Source: Ceratopteris richardii
Lineage: Eukaryota; Streptophyta; Polypodiopsida; Polypodiales; Pteridaceae
Assembly (NCBI GenBank): GCA_020310875.1
Contig: MU260053.1
Location: forward strand, 423,501-487,500
Reading direction: 5' to 3'
DNA: 64,000 nucleotides
In this document: positions 53,858 to 64,000 of the stretch, one piece after another
Layout: the number at the start of each line of letters is the position of its first letter
Position numbering within the stretch: position 1 is the stretch's first letter
Position numbers and translations under genes: made by a program
The notes under the pieces: model-generated
Databases searched by the model: none
Told to the model about the DNA's origin: nothing
Seen by the model: the letters and a program-made list of their open reading frames with translations, nothing else

Positions 53858-54719
53858 TGAAGTAATGATGAATCCATGCTCATATGTATATATACACTTT
53901 TATATAGTCGTGATATATGTGGAAGAAGAAGCATAGATGATATAGAGAGGATTAGATCATAAGTTAAAATGAGATCTATCCATCAGATGTAAGATGAGTT
54001 GAATAGAAGAAGTTTTATGAGAATTGCGCGTTGACTTTTTCTCCATTTCTCCTTATGTGCTTGATCATTATAGAAATACTTTTCTGTGTGTCTAAGTCCA
54101 TAGTTAATGCATCTATGGTCAAGTTTTGAGAGTCCAATTGGAAACATGCTAAGAGAATTGTGGGTAGAAACATTTGTATGTGCAAATGTATTAAGTGATT
54201 TATGAAACAGGTGCAAATTTGATGGTCAATGATTTGATCAAATCTCTGTGTAGAGTGTAAGTTTTAGACAAATCAGGACTTAAAATCTAAGTTGGAAGGT
54301 AAGCCATCTATGTCTAAAATCATTTGATTAAAAGGGTTGTAGATCAAGAAAACCAAGTAGTTAAAGTTGCATATGTAAAAGTCGACTGCAGAGAAAGCCT
54401 GTTTCAAAAATAGGTTTACTTATTGAAGTAAATCTGAAGTTTTATAAGTTCTTTTGAAGAAATTTCACTTGTAATAGCTGCGCAAAAATTAGAAGAGTGT
54501 TGTGACCAAGTTTCATAGAAAACTTTAACCATTTCGTCAGTCAATGGAAGAGTTTTGTGAAGCAAACTTTCCTGAGTGAAGTTATAACTCACAAAAGTAA
54601 TGGAGATTCATAATTTGGTAAAGACTTCGAAAATTAATGAAGGTTTCTTGCTATTCTTGATATAGAGGTATTCCAAATTCAATTGTAGCTTGTCTTTTGG
54701 AGATTAATCTTCTCCATAA
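53858..54719 (+). repeat. Copia-B 3' LTR
   Basis: Starts TGAAGTAATGATG and ends CTTCTCCATAA, where the intact terminus is CATCA. It pairs with 49232-50101 with many small differences. Confidence 0.82.
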
Positions 54720-54932
54720 ATGATGTCATTAATTCTCTAATGAACATGAAAATAAACTAAAAAATCATGACGGATTCACTACAAATGCCTTGGTTGTAAG
54801 AGTACAAAATGCATTTATTGTAATTGAATAAACCATCTATCAAAAGATTGCTTCCAAGTTAACCCTTGCAAAGTATGTGGAAAGAACAATCATGCTAGTG
54901 CCCACAAAGAGCTACTTGTATAATCAAGCTCA
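54720..54932 (+). pseudogene. Zinc-knuckle gag-like remnant
   Basis: One frame with a single TGA gives HYKCLGCKSTKCIYCN then INHLSKDC, NPCKVCGKNNHASAHKELL and a stop: closely spaced Cys/His pairs of the CX2C-H-C type. It is too short to assign. It may be the flank of Copia-B (Gypsy-D or another element). Confidence 0.45.
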
Positions 54933-54939
54933 AGGGGGG

Positions 54940-55235
54940 ATTTTTTTTGGCTATGGGCTTTTCTTCTTTGTGTGAAACCTCTCCAAGCAAGAGGAATTAT
55001 TATTTAGACCCTTATCTACTTTTGATTGGTTAGAATCATCTCCTTTATTGTATATATATGAACCTTTGGTCATGAAATGAATGGGGCACACTTCACTTCA
55101 TATCCATACCTAATGTGGGAGAAAGAGAACTATCATCGATCTCCACCTCATCCTTCTCTTTCTTATCTTCTATGTACATATGAGAGCACATCTCTCTTTA
55201 TCTCTCCCACCATAGCTCTTTGAGCTTTTCATGCC
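54940..55235 (+). repeat. LTR-like fragment
   Basis: A polypurine run (AAGCTCAAGGGGGGA, 54929-54943) is followed by about 290 bp with a TATA box (TTGTATATATATGAACC at 55046-55062) and a pyrimidine-rich leader-like end. This looks like PPT plus part of an LTR. No second copy in the window supports it. Confidence 0.4.
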
Positions 55236-55930
55236 TTCAAATTTTCAACACCTTGCACAATATTCTAGAAGCCTTTTGCAACCAGTACATGATGCATCAT
55301 GTATGCCCACAATGGGTAATTAGAACCATCCAACTTATCCTCAATAGCCAACATATGGAGTATGCCATTGATTTTAGCCATGGATAGTGACTAAATACCT
55401 TGATGCAGAAAATGGATTGTGTCTTAAAAAGTAGATCAAGAGAAATACCTAGTCAAGCTCCACTAGATCCATAGAAGACTTTGAGGTGCTCGTATTGGAG
55501 AGCCAAAAAACTATACATATGTTTGACACAAAAGGATAGAATTACCTACACTATCAATGTCATAGTGCATTCAGATACGAAAACAAGCTCAAATCAAAAT
55601 CTAGATGCCACACAACAAAGTTGTTTTGAACTCCTAATCACCTGGAGTATGCTCACCAATTTTCTTGGGATTATGAGACTATGATTGGAGGGATGTAAAT
55701 GATGGCCTAAAGAAAGTGGTGACCTACTTTGATACACCAATTGTTGAATTTTGAAGGCTGTAGAAACACACAAACAATACAAGGAGGAAGAAGAAGAAGA
55801 AGCTTGGAAAACAACACAAACTAATTATATTACCAAGTGAATGTACAAAAAGATAAGTGACCCATTAGGGTTATAGGCATATATACAAGCCGAGGAGAAA
55901 AAAACTCCTAAAGAGGGGAAAAAGTGATCC
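55236..55930 (-). mobile_element. Copia-C family fragment 2 (gag start, primer site, truncated LTR)
   Basis: 55241-55400 matches Copia-C 37071-37215 nearly base for base with changes (CACAATGGGTAATT and CAACTTATCCTCAATAGCCAAC are shared), i.e. the gag N-terminus on the minus strand. The leader follows, then a degraded primer site (CTTTGATACACCA at 55727-55739) and an LTR starting TGTTGAATTT at 55742 that stops matching at about 55930. A 5' end fragment only. Confidence 0.8.
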
Positions 55931-56829
55931 AAATCCCTCCTTTGATTCTTGTGAAGAGACAACCTTCATCTTCATGTACACATCCTTGCTTTGTAATGCT
56001 CTACGAATACTTGAAGTTATCCTCTAGCGGATGAGTGAAAGCATGACAAGTAAAGTTTGGTGTTTCCTTATATGCACGAAAAAAGACATAAACTAATTAC
56101 TTTGATGGTTTTGGGGTGGATAAGAAGGCTCTATGCCCTCTTTAGAGAGAATAAAAGAACAAATGTCTTCTTGACCTCTCAAGAAACAAAGAAGAAGAAG
56201 CTTTGGAAAAAAGTCTTGAACTACTTCAATGCTCCTTATGGAAAGAAAAAATGAGTCTTAGGTATATGTAGATGAGGAAGATTTCTCACGCTCACAATCG
56301 CAAAGAAGACAAAACCCATTGGAGAGAAATAGGGAGCCAAGTAGAGGCACAAGGAGAATTTCCTAAAAAAGCTACAACTAGTGTGCGTATATCCCATAAG
56401 TGATGGTGAAACACTTCAACGTTGGGTATAAGTGGAGCCTTTCTATTTTTTGTCTTCTCATTACCAAAAGATAGAAAAGAGAGCAACTTGGCTCGTGGGC
56501 TACTATGATTTTCCACACATGATAGAGTGTGCTTGTCCATGGGGGGACCTGCCCTTGGCCGTCCTCGAGTGAGTTAAAGGGAGTCCCCTTTCCCTATGAA
56601 CCTTCCTCCTTGGGGGGGTCATGTGGGAGCTTGAAGAGTGCAACATTGATTACATCATACCTTTTTGAATAGACAAGAACGTATAAATTTGTGTGGAGAA
56701 TGATTTATCCTATGCGCAATGAAAACATGTAGTGAACCCTTGTATGTCCAGCACTTGGACAAACAACTGCACCTTAGATAGCTTGCTGCTCTCAATACAA
56801 AACTCAAATGGACCTGTGCCTTTAGTCAA
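55931..56829. other. No supported gene
   Basis: A short basic frame at 56057-56254 (KKKLWKKVLNYFNAPYGKKK) and a minus frame at 56292-56540 are not recognised. The rest has no clear repeat. Origin unknown. Confidence 0.4.
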
Positions 56830-57360
56830 TCAAAGTAGGCAAAGAGAGATTTCTAACAATATATAAATAACTTAATTTGGACAAGTTTTGATTACGAAAT
56901 ATAACTGACGAAGATGAACTACCTCTCCACACAAGTATGCTGAAGAATTGAACTTCACTCTTGGACTGATAACTCACTAAATATATATCCTTTGTGGAAG
57001 ATATTTGAGATAGAGAAAGTACACACAAATAACTTTCCAATAAGCTAAAAATCAAGTAATTTGGATGAGTTTTGGTCAAGAAATTCAACTGACAGATATC
57101 TCACAGAATATAAATCCTTTGAATGAGATATTTGGGATAGAAAAATGCATGCAAAGAAATTTCCAATAAGCTAAAAATGAAGAAATTTGGACATGGTTTG
57201 GTTGGGAAACTTAACCGACCAAAATAGACTACTTGTCAACACGGATATGCTAAAAAACTAGACTTCACTCCTTGACTGATATCTCACAAAATATATAAAC
57301 TTTGAAGGAGACATTCAATACTGAGAAATTACACAAGATAAGCTTTCCAATGAGTGTTTA
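56830..57360. repeat. Diverged tandem repeat, about 3 units of 120-180 bp
   Basis: Units start near 56835, 57010 and 57135, with a partial unit near 57330. Shared blocks are TTTCCAATAAGCTAAAAAT, a TTTGGA-GTTTTGGT-type block, a TTCAACTGAC-type block and GATATCTCACA..ATATA. The middle unit lacks an internal part. ATAAGCT-type blocks resemble the AGCTTTCCAACAAGCT LTR motif, so this may be LTR-derived. Confidence 0.6.
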
Positions 57361-57958
57361 AACACAATAAATGGTTACATATACATTGATATGTGAGCTC
57401 CACAACAGAGCTATGTACAAAGTGACGTGCGACTGGAAGGAGTCTATGGGAAGACAAAATGATAAAATGACCAAATCCGACTATTGGGAGCTCTTGCCTC
57501 TTTCTCTCCTTGTTTAGAACGTGTTTCCACTCCACCAATGAGCATGTGAAGAAGTTTGTGCCTCCTTCTTAACTCACCACTTTCATTTGATTGCCCACTA
57601 CTTGCCACTTACTACAAGGCAGATATTGTATCTTTTACTCATCATGACTTTTGATTAGACTTTTTTCCTTTTTTTTTTCTTTTCTCTTCTTTTTCTTTAT
57701 CTTTATATTTGGTATATTTATCCAAGCATAGCTCATGTGAAAATGAGCTTGTACATTTATCTTCAACAATTTGTACGTGCCCATCATGGCCTCCATGAGG
57801 CTATCTCCCTCATCATTGCTTGTATACCACTATTGTGAACTTCTCATAACAACTACTATCAACTAATCTAAGTATCAATTTTCATAGCAATCTAAGATAG
57901 TGCGTGGAGAGTGTATCGGAAATGAGCTTCAAGAAGCAATGGCCTTCTCTGATACCAA
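57361..57958. other. No gene; low-complexity pyrimidine run at 57660-57712
   Basis: Only a T/C-rich stretch and a Copia-C-type leader just before the primer-site-like CTCTGATACCA at 57947-57957. Confidence 0.5.
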
Positions 57959-58184
57959 TGGTATCATTAGAATTGGGGGATGTGAAATGCACAAAAACAA
58001 CATGAAGAAGAAAAAGAAGCTTAATACAGAGTGTACTACTAACTGTAGAATGTAGAAATATAAATAACCCTTTAGACTTCTTGTGCATATATACAAACCT
58101 AGAGAAAAGAACCTTCTAAAAAGAAAAAAAAAGTCAAACAATTCTAATCGTGTTTGTACACATCATTACCCAAATATATTAACA
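57959..58184 (-). repeat. Copia-C family LTR (third copy, 226 bp)
   Basis: Preceded by CTCTGATACCA (primer site on the minus strand) and ending ATATTAACA. Internal similarity to 37554-37784 includes the GAAGAAGAAAAAGAAGCTT block, GCATATATACAA and TGTACACATCATTA near the end. The start TGGTATCATT is mutated. Confidence 0.72.
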
Positions 58185-58219
58185 AAATGACTTTGAATTC
58201 CGTTTTCCATTGTAAAAAC

Positions 58220-58235
58220 AACTTCTTTCTTCTCT
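58220..58235 (+). repeat. SINE-1 target-site duplication, left
   Basis: AACTTCTTTCTTCTCT; the right copy at 58546-58561 is AACTTTTTTCTTCTCT, one mismatch. Confidence 0.8.
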
Positions 58236-58545
58236 TTCCTAGGCTGTTGTCCGGGTGGTTGGGCCGCTCGTCTCTTGAGGCGAGGGCGAGGGTTCAACCC
58301 CCGCTGGCAGCATGTGAGGGACATACATGACATTGGAATGATGCATCATGTGGTTGATGTGCCACTGCCTCTTTTGCCCCGCGGTAGTTGTGACCGTAGT
58401 TTAACCCAGCTATGTAAATCCCTGTTCTTGTTTCTTGTGAGATAAGGGGGGTCCCATGGGTACTATGTCATTCCTTGTACAATTGCAATTTCAAAGTTAA
58501 AACCAGGGGAGTAGGCCTTGGTTGAACCTCCATTTTGAAAAAAAA
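58236..58545 (+). mobile_element. tRNA-derived SINE, copy 1
   Basis: About 310 bp with a tRNA-like head (GGTGGTTGGGCCGC, then the pol III B box GGTTCAACCCC at 58291-58301), a body shared with copy 2 (TAACCCAGCTATGTAAA, GATAAGGGGGGT, TTGCAATTTCAAAGTTAA) and a terminal A-run. The 16-bp duplication around it has one mismatch. SINEs are non-coding and are mobilised by LINE proteins. Confidence 0.85.
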
Positions 58546-58643
58546 AACTTTTTTCTTCTCTCTTAGAAAAAATTATTTTTAATATAGACATTATCTTACA
58601 TTAAAATTTAAAAGGCTGGACAAAATGAACTTGCCCTCCTTTG

Positions 58644-58947
58644 TCCCAAGCCGCTTGGTTGGGTGGTTGGGCCTTTCGCCTCTTGAGGCGGGGGCAAGGG
58701 TTCAACCCCCACCGACAACATGTAAGGGACATGTTATCATGGAAACCTTGTATCTTGTGGCTGATGTGCCACCGTTTGCCCTGCTTCGTGGTAGATATGA
58801 CCGTAGTCTAACCCAGCTATGTAAACCCCTGTTCTTGTGGGATAAGGGGGGTTCCATGAGTACTATGCCGTTCCTTGTACAGTTGCAATTTCAAAGTTAA
58901 AGCCTGGAGGAGTAGGCCTCGGCTGAATCTCCATTTAAAAAAAAAAA
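58644..58947 (+). mobile_element. tRNA-derived SINE, copy 2
   Basis: About 304 bp of the same family and orientation: head GGTTGGGTGGTTGGGCC, B box GGTTCAACCCC at 58699-58709, the same body blocks and a 13-A tail. A perfect 16-bp duplication AACTTGCCCTCCTTTG flanks it at 58628-58643 and 58948-58963 (the A bases overlap the tail). It lies about 250 bp upstream of the REI1-like start codon. The perfect duplication suggests a more recent insertion than copy 1. Confidence 0.9.
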
Positions 58948-59193
58948 AACTTGCCCTCCTTTGCTTAAGGTACGTAGTTGAAATGCACGCGCGTCTTTTT
59001 TCTTCGTATCGTACACCTAATCGTATATGTTATGAATACCTGGTCGCCGCCTCAAGATATTGATGTATATTTATGCTCCAACCTGAAGGATATTATGTTT
59101 TGGAGTTAGCTCAATCGTATCGGCTCTAATTTGGCACGGAGAAAATTTGTTTTCATTACATTGGATTTACCGTCTTACGTGTTCTCTTCAGCC

Positions 59194-59301
59194 ATGCGTC
59201 CTGGCTTGGCTTGTAACGCGTGCAATACACAATTCTCAGATGAAACCGCACAGAAGGCACACTATCGTTCCGATTGGCATCAGTATAATCTCAGGAGAAA
59301 G
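59194..59301 (+). CDS. First coding exon of a REI1/ZNF622-like 60S biogenesis factor
   Basis: The 36-codon exon reads MRPGLACNACNTQFSDETAQ and then a DWHQYNLRRK end. It contains a U1-type C2H2 zinc finger C-X2-C-X12-H-X5-H (C7, C10, H23, H29), as at the N-terminus of the cytoplasmic pre-60S factor REI1/ZNF622, which helps release and recycle factors from late 60S subunits. The exon ends AAG|GTGAAT, a good donor in phase 0, where the family continues with Val. An upstream in-frame ATG at 59131 exists, but the family start fits 59194. No second exon is found in the remaining 4.7 kb, so intron 1 is long or this is an orphan exon copy. Confidence 0.75.
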
Positions 59302-60194
59302 GTGAATTCTTATTGTCACCATGGTTTTCCTGAAGTGTGAGCTCAATGTTCTGTAGTAGGCTAAATCACGTTTGCTGATTCCGACCTTCCTAATGATCAA
59401 ACATAGCGATGTACTAAATGAAGTTTCAATCACGGTCACAATCACTGATGTTATTCGTCCATGGTAGAAGCTATGTTATTCAGTTACATATTGATTAGTA
59501 AAATACTTGTAACTCTTTGGTTTTCAAGAAAGATAATAGATCACTATATGTGCTTCTGCTAACTTACGTGAGGTTAATTTTATCTCTGCCTTGAAATCGA
59601 AAGAGGTGATTGGTGCTCTCATTTATGTTAGAAAGTTACGCATTATGTCTTATCTATCGTCAAATACATGAAAATATAATGTGAAAATGCACTGTCATGG
59701 TAATATTGGTGAAAATATGTGTTTTCTTATTAATTATTTTTACGGAATGCGCATATGAAGTGCTTCTTTTTCTTTGCTCCTAAACAGAGACTTAGTTGAT
59801 ATAGTTTTTGGTATTTGTGACATCCATTTTATGGATTGATGCTTGCCTTTACATCTCCATAGAGAAAAATATTGATGATTTTATATAGAACTAGAATAGC
59901 TTTAGGTATTACAAATAGAGCTTGAAAACTTTTACATCACAAGAGAGAAAACGATTATTGGCTCGGACACCTTTAGCTATTCAAGGAGCTTTCACACTTC
60001 TCAAAGGATTGACTTCGATTATTTTTTGTTTGAAGGGAATTCAACCTTAAGAAAAAGTTGATCTTGGTCCTTGGATAAGTCCCCTTATAATTGTCCTGTG
60101 AGATGAAGTTATTATTTAGTACATGAAGAGACTTGTAGATCCAAAGCTTTCGAGATTTGACTAATTTATTGCTATTTTTTTATTGTTTGGAAGG

Positions 60195-60248
60195 AATTTG
60201 TTTAAGCTTAGAGCCGTAATTAATTTGTTTAAACTTAGAGCCATAATT
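60195..60248. repeat. 27-bp tandem duplication
   Basis: AATTTGTTTAAGCTTAGAGC and on, repeated at 60222 with two changes. Confidence 0.85.
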
Positions 60249-61964
60249 GCCTTGCATGGTGAAGCCCTTTTTACTTAAGGTGTTCCCTTGGAATAATTCT
60301 CTTATGTACTTGCCACATTTTTTGCCATACATCATAGCCAAAGAATCAGAACTTTCATGGGGATACCATGCGCAAGAGATGAATGTTCTCTTTCCACCTC
60401 ACCATGCAGTCTTTTGGGGCTTCCTCCTCTATTTTTAGCTCATCAACCACTGCTAGTGGCCAATGATCATTCCCTTAGCCTCCATTTTGTAACAATTTCT
60501 TCCCCTCAAATCGTTTTCTATTGCCAAGAATGGCATTGGTAGGTGTAATATAAGAGATGAAAATAGGGGCTCCCACTCAACCCTATGTACTACATACATA
60601 GTCATCTTTGTGAAGCTCTCCCCATGTCCTTCCCCTTAAGAAACCTCTTGCAAAGGTAACTAAGAATTGGGAAACCATCTCTAAAAATGTCCACCATCTC
60701 CCATGCACAACTAACTTTCCGATGGACGTTCCCATAATGTCAAACATCATTAAGGTGATCCAAGCCCAGAAAATGTGATCTAATGGATAAAGAAACCATG
60801 TGATCATCTATATATTAGAACAATGTCCCATAAGGAAAGTGATGTCAAACTTCCTAGAACCGAATGGTAGACTTTCCTTCCTACCACTCTGTGTTCCTAA
60901 ACGTGACTATTCACAAGCATTAGTTTTGACCTAAACCATTCTTATGTTTATGCAAATCCTTCATCTTAGCTTGTATATTAGGAGTTCCAGATTGTCAAGA
61001 GGTCCTTGGTTTATCATCCATATATAAATTGGACGAAGTTCTTTGGACGAGTCTCTATTGGCACTATGGTGCAAAATTTTATCATTATCTTCCTCTTAAT
61101 TTCCCCTTCAAATGAGAAGCACTCCTTTTTGAGATTCAGATGATCCTTGAGTATTAACCTCTCTAAATGATGCTAGGCCATCATCCTCATGACAAAAAAC
61201 AAGGCAAGACTCCTATTGATCATATTTATCCCTATTTCCTAAAACGTTAAAGTGAAAAGCCATTACTCTATTTCCAAACTCTCTAATGCAAACTATTTTA
61301 ACTCCCAGTCTCGTAAAGACCTTCATTGGAAACAGATATAACAACTTCTATTTGTGAGCTGAAGTGGGACTCAGTTCAATCATTATGAATATCTGATTTG
61401 TTCTCCCTATTTCCTTTAATAGGATAATGCCACTTCTATCTAGGCAATCTAGAAAAGATACTCTCTCTAGACTATTCCTCTAGGAGCAAGTCTTGTTTAC
61501 TTCCTCTAGAAATGAATCTCTTACTTTGTATTGTAGTCTCAAAGTAAAACGTCTTATATTTTCTATAAGAGAAGCTACTAGACTTATCTCCGATTAAATC
61601 TTAGTAAATTACTCACTTCCACTAATGCAAGAATCTAGACTTTCTCCATCTCATGTAAGGAAGAGGGCATCAAAATGAATTCTGTTTCATTTTCCGTTCC
61701 CTAAAAAATGATATTGACGAATTCACTTTCTCCTCTCTTCCATGAAATAGAACATATACAGAATCTTTTAATTATCCTTCCCTCTAAATGTAGAACAAAT
61801 AAGAGAAGGAAGTTGTAATGAAGAGTTAAGTAAATGAACTTCTATCTAGAGCCATAAACCTAACCTTCGAATGATTACCAGAGAGACTCTCTAATTACCA
61901 TTCCCTACATATGGAGCTATGAGGAACCACACACTATATTGGAATTATCCTCCCATAATTTCTA

Positions 61965-62050
61965 ACATATGTGCACCAAGTACAAGGATATATACTCCAA
62001 TGAAAGAACATATGTGCACCAAGTACAAGGATATATACTCCAATGAAAGA
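61965..62050. repeat. Perfect 43-bp tandem duplication
   Basis: Two identical units beginning ACATATGTGCACCAAGTACA at 61965 and 62008; a third begins ACATAT and then diverges. Confidence 0.95.
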
Positions 62051-62541
62051 ACATATCTTCTTGAATCTATGTAGAACAAAATCATAGCTCAAAGAGATGT
62101 CTTCTCTACATCGTCTATTCATCTATTAAACGTTGCTCCTTATGGATGATGAGTCTTTTTTTCCCTTGCCATAGAAGAAAATTTTTCAAAGGAAAACATT
62201 CTCTATCATCCCAATATTGGTAGATTCCATCTCCTAGCCATCAAGATATAATTTCTCTAAACAAGATACGTGAATTCCACAACTAAGATGGAACTCTATT
62301 CGTTTAAGTACTAGTTTGGTCCGTGATCATCTCATCACAGACAACCCAAGTCAAGGCATCAAAACTAGTTGCTTTACTAGATCCCTTTATCTATTGGCAT
62401 CCCAAAACGGCTCTCTAACTAGGGATCTTTGCTCTAAATCTAGAGCTATTGTCATTTCCATGACCTTCATACCTACTATCAGAGTTGTGTGGACGTTTTT
62501 TGATGCTCTTTTGTGAAGCTCATTACACACATACATATATA

Positions 62542-62543
<2 letters not shown>

Positions 62544-62607
<64 letters not shown>
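62544..62607. repeat. (TA)32 microsatellite
   Basis: An uninterrupted TA run of about 64 bp. Confidence 0.95.
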
Positions 62608-62613
<6 letters not shown>

Positions 62614-62860
62614 CAATGAGAGTTAAAAATGGGTTTTGAAATGTTTAGTATGTGGAGAACTAAAATGAGAATAAAATATGAGTATTTTATTTCTTTGCAC
62701 ATAAAAAACTTCATATACTACCTTATAGGAGACACTACACACCATGACCCACATCCTGCAAGCGCAAGCCTACGGGCCAACGACATGGATCATGGTTATA
62801 AGTTATATGATATATCTTTAGTAATTATTAACAGTTATAAACATTACATTTAAAAATTAA

Positions 62861-62992
62861 AAACTTAATAATAAAGTTATAAACATGATAGGATAGTGAT
62901 CACAAACATTCCTTTATGATAGGATATTGATCACAAACTTAATAATAAAGTTATAAACATGATAGGATAGTGATCACAAACATTCCTTTATG
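62861..62992. repeat. 74-bp-period direct duplication
   Basis: A 58-bp block starting AAACTTAATAATAAAGTTAT occurs at 62861 and 62935 with no difference seen; the spacer repeats part of the block (ATAGGATATTGATCACAAAC). Confidence 0.92.
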
Positions 62993-64000
62993 TAAAATGA
63001 TCACTATCACATGTGACACTATGTCTATAAAGTGTAGGGTGTACTATAAACTACGATGACTATGCAGTGGGCTCAATAGAGCCCTCGTTTATGGGCTATC
63101 ATCAAATGTACTAGCCCACGAAGATGTACTATTAGACTTTGTATGTTCATATGTAGCTTCAATTTGGGAAGCCTTTGAATCCAAATGATCATCTCCACTA
63201 GAAGATGAAGCATACTCTTTCTCTTAATCCTCTTCAACAACTTCATGATGGTTATGAGGAGTAGAAGATTGACCACCCCTTCCACGACATCGTCCTCCTC
63301 GCCTAGAAACGTACTTGCATGGTTGAAGACTAGTAGACGACAATGATAGATCACCTACACATAACACAATGCATATACATAAAAAATACAAAGTATGATA
63401 TCAAACTCTTGATGATTGAATCGTGATTCAATTTCATTCCTAGATGCTAGCACCTACATTTTGAGTGCAGCTATGAGTCTATCCTACAAATCTTTGAGAC
63501 TTCTCTACAAGCATGGCAAAGATATCTCTCTCATCTTAAGGGATTTGAGGAATATCTTGACTTTACCAATATTAACTAGATCAACATTTACCCATAAAAA
63601 TGAAATCACAATTCATATTCATCTTGTTTGAATAAATTAGACTCTAAACTCTATTTTTGAGTATAAAAATAGTTTCAAAGTTTTATTAAAGTTACTTCTG
63701 GTGGGGTAGTGGGCTATGTTGATCCCTTTATTCTCCAACAACTTGAGATTACAATGGCTTTAAACTAATCTCTCAAGTTGTTGAGGATTCAATCTCTTCC
63801 TTCTTTTTGTATGAAATAGAGCCCATGTACTTGAGTTCCTCTCGGCAGGACCTATGCTACAATCTTGTGAAAGAATTTGAAAGGCTAATCTCTGTTGTGG
63901 TTCATGAATAAAAAATAGATCATTGAATTTTATGAATCTCAGTCTCATAATAAAAGCATTATGTTATAAATTATGATAGATCCAATTCGTAAAATACTTA

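Larger units (their letters stand above)
49232..54719 (+). mobile_element. Copia-B: Ty1/copia element, relative of Copia-A, RNase H deleted
   Basis: LTRs at both ends (about 870 and 862 bp, roughly 92 percent alike by eye), a tRNA-Met primer site, and gag-protease-integrase-RT in the plus strand. Pol stops soon after the RT end: after KLYQRLSTYTCTLAL the 3' LTR begins, so RNase H and the polypurine tract are deleted. Proteins are close to Copia-A but the LTRs are not. No convincing target duplication was found; the sequence AAAGATACT stands before both LTR starts, so the true left border may be slightly earlier. Confidence 0.88.
59302..64000. other. Probable intron or intergenic sequence, no gene seen
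   Basis: AT-rich DNA with only short, unconvincing frames. If the REI1-like exon is real and active this is its first intron, running off the window. It contains the four short repeats listed separately and a possible Arg/Gly-rich reading frame near 63062-63371 on the minus strand. No LTR pair was seen. Confidence 0.5.

Noticed and set aside
58251-58301. A real tRNA gene
   Set aside because: A-tail, target duplication, poor cloverleaf arms and a second copy show it is the head of a SINE.
62523-62714. Ile-Tyr repeat peptide
   Set aside because: Translation of the (TA)n microsatellite.

Overview
The window is nuclear DNA from a land plant with a repeat-rich genome; I cannot name the species. 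The evidence is nested plant-type Ty3/gypsy and Ty1/copia LTR retrotransposons (several primed by the initiator-tRNA-Met 3' end), two tRNA-derived SINEs, a LINE scrap, and one probable host exon of a REI1/ZNF622-type 60S ribosome-biogenesis factor. There are no bacterial-type operons, rRNA genes or CRISPR arrays. Almost all long reading frames are retrotransposon gag/pol, nearly all broken.

Layout. 1-5809: Gypsy-1 (minus), complete 5' LTR, gag-PR-RT-RH and the start of INT; it runs off the left edge. 5810-19243: Gypsy-2 (minus), a giant Tat/Athila-like element whose 3' end lies beyond Gypsy-1. Its unusual parts are an integrase with a duplicated N-terminal zinc module, a second retropepsin-like domain after integrase, a roughly 580-residue extra 3' ORF broken by a 104-bp duplication, and a 1.55-kb LTR carrying about 29 copies of a TCGCGATGG motif. 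19244-23835: LINE fragment, a tandem-repeat/SINE-like block, and a badly decayed gypsy remnant. 23836-37784: Copia-C (minus), split by Gypsy-E (plus, 25971-35147), which has two LTRs, a 4-5 bp target duplication and a long extra coiled-coil 3' ORF. About 37785-49222: Gypsy-D (plus, same family as Gypsy-2 by gag), interrupted by Copia-A (minus, 40791-47314), a young complete copia insertion with 1029-bp LTRs differing at about 4 sites and an ATCAA target duplication. 49232-54719: Copia-B (plus), related to Copia-A in protein but with unrelated LTRs and a deleted RNase H. 54720-58184: zinc-knuckle/LTR scraps, two further pieces of the Copia-C family and a tandem repeat. 58220-58963: two SINEs of one family, each with a 16-bp target duplication. 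59194-59301: REI1-like first exon. The rest contains only short repeats and looks like intron or intergenic DNA.

How it works together. Autonomous LTR elements encode Gag (particle), protease, reverse transcriptase/RNase H and integrase. Here none of the copies seems competent: each carries stops, frameshifts or lost active-site residues. Many premature stops sit where a single C-to-T change in a CAG or CGA codon explains them, as expected of long-term CHG/CG cytosine methylation. The insertion order can be read from the nesting: Gypsy-D before Copia-A and Copia-B, Copia-C before Gypsy-E, Gypsy-2 before Gypsy-1. Copia-A is the youngest datable event.
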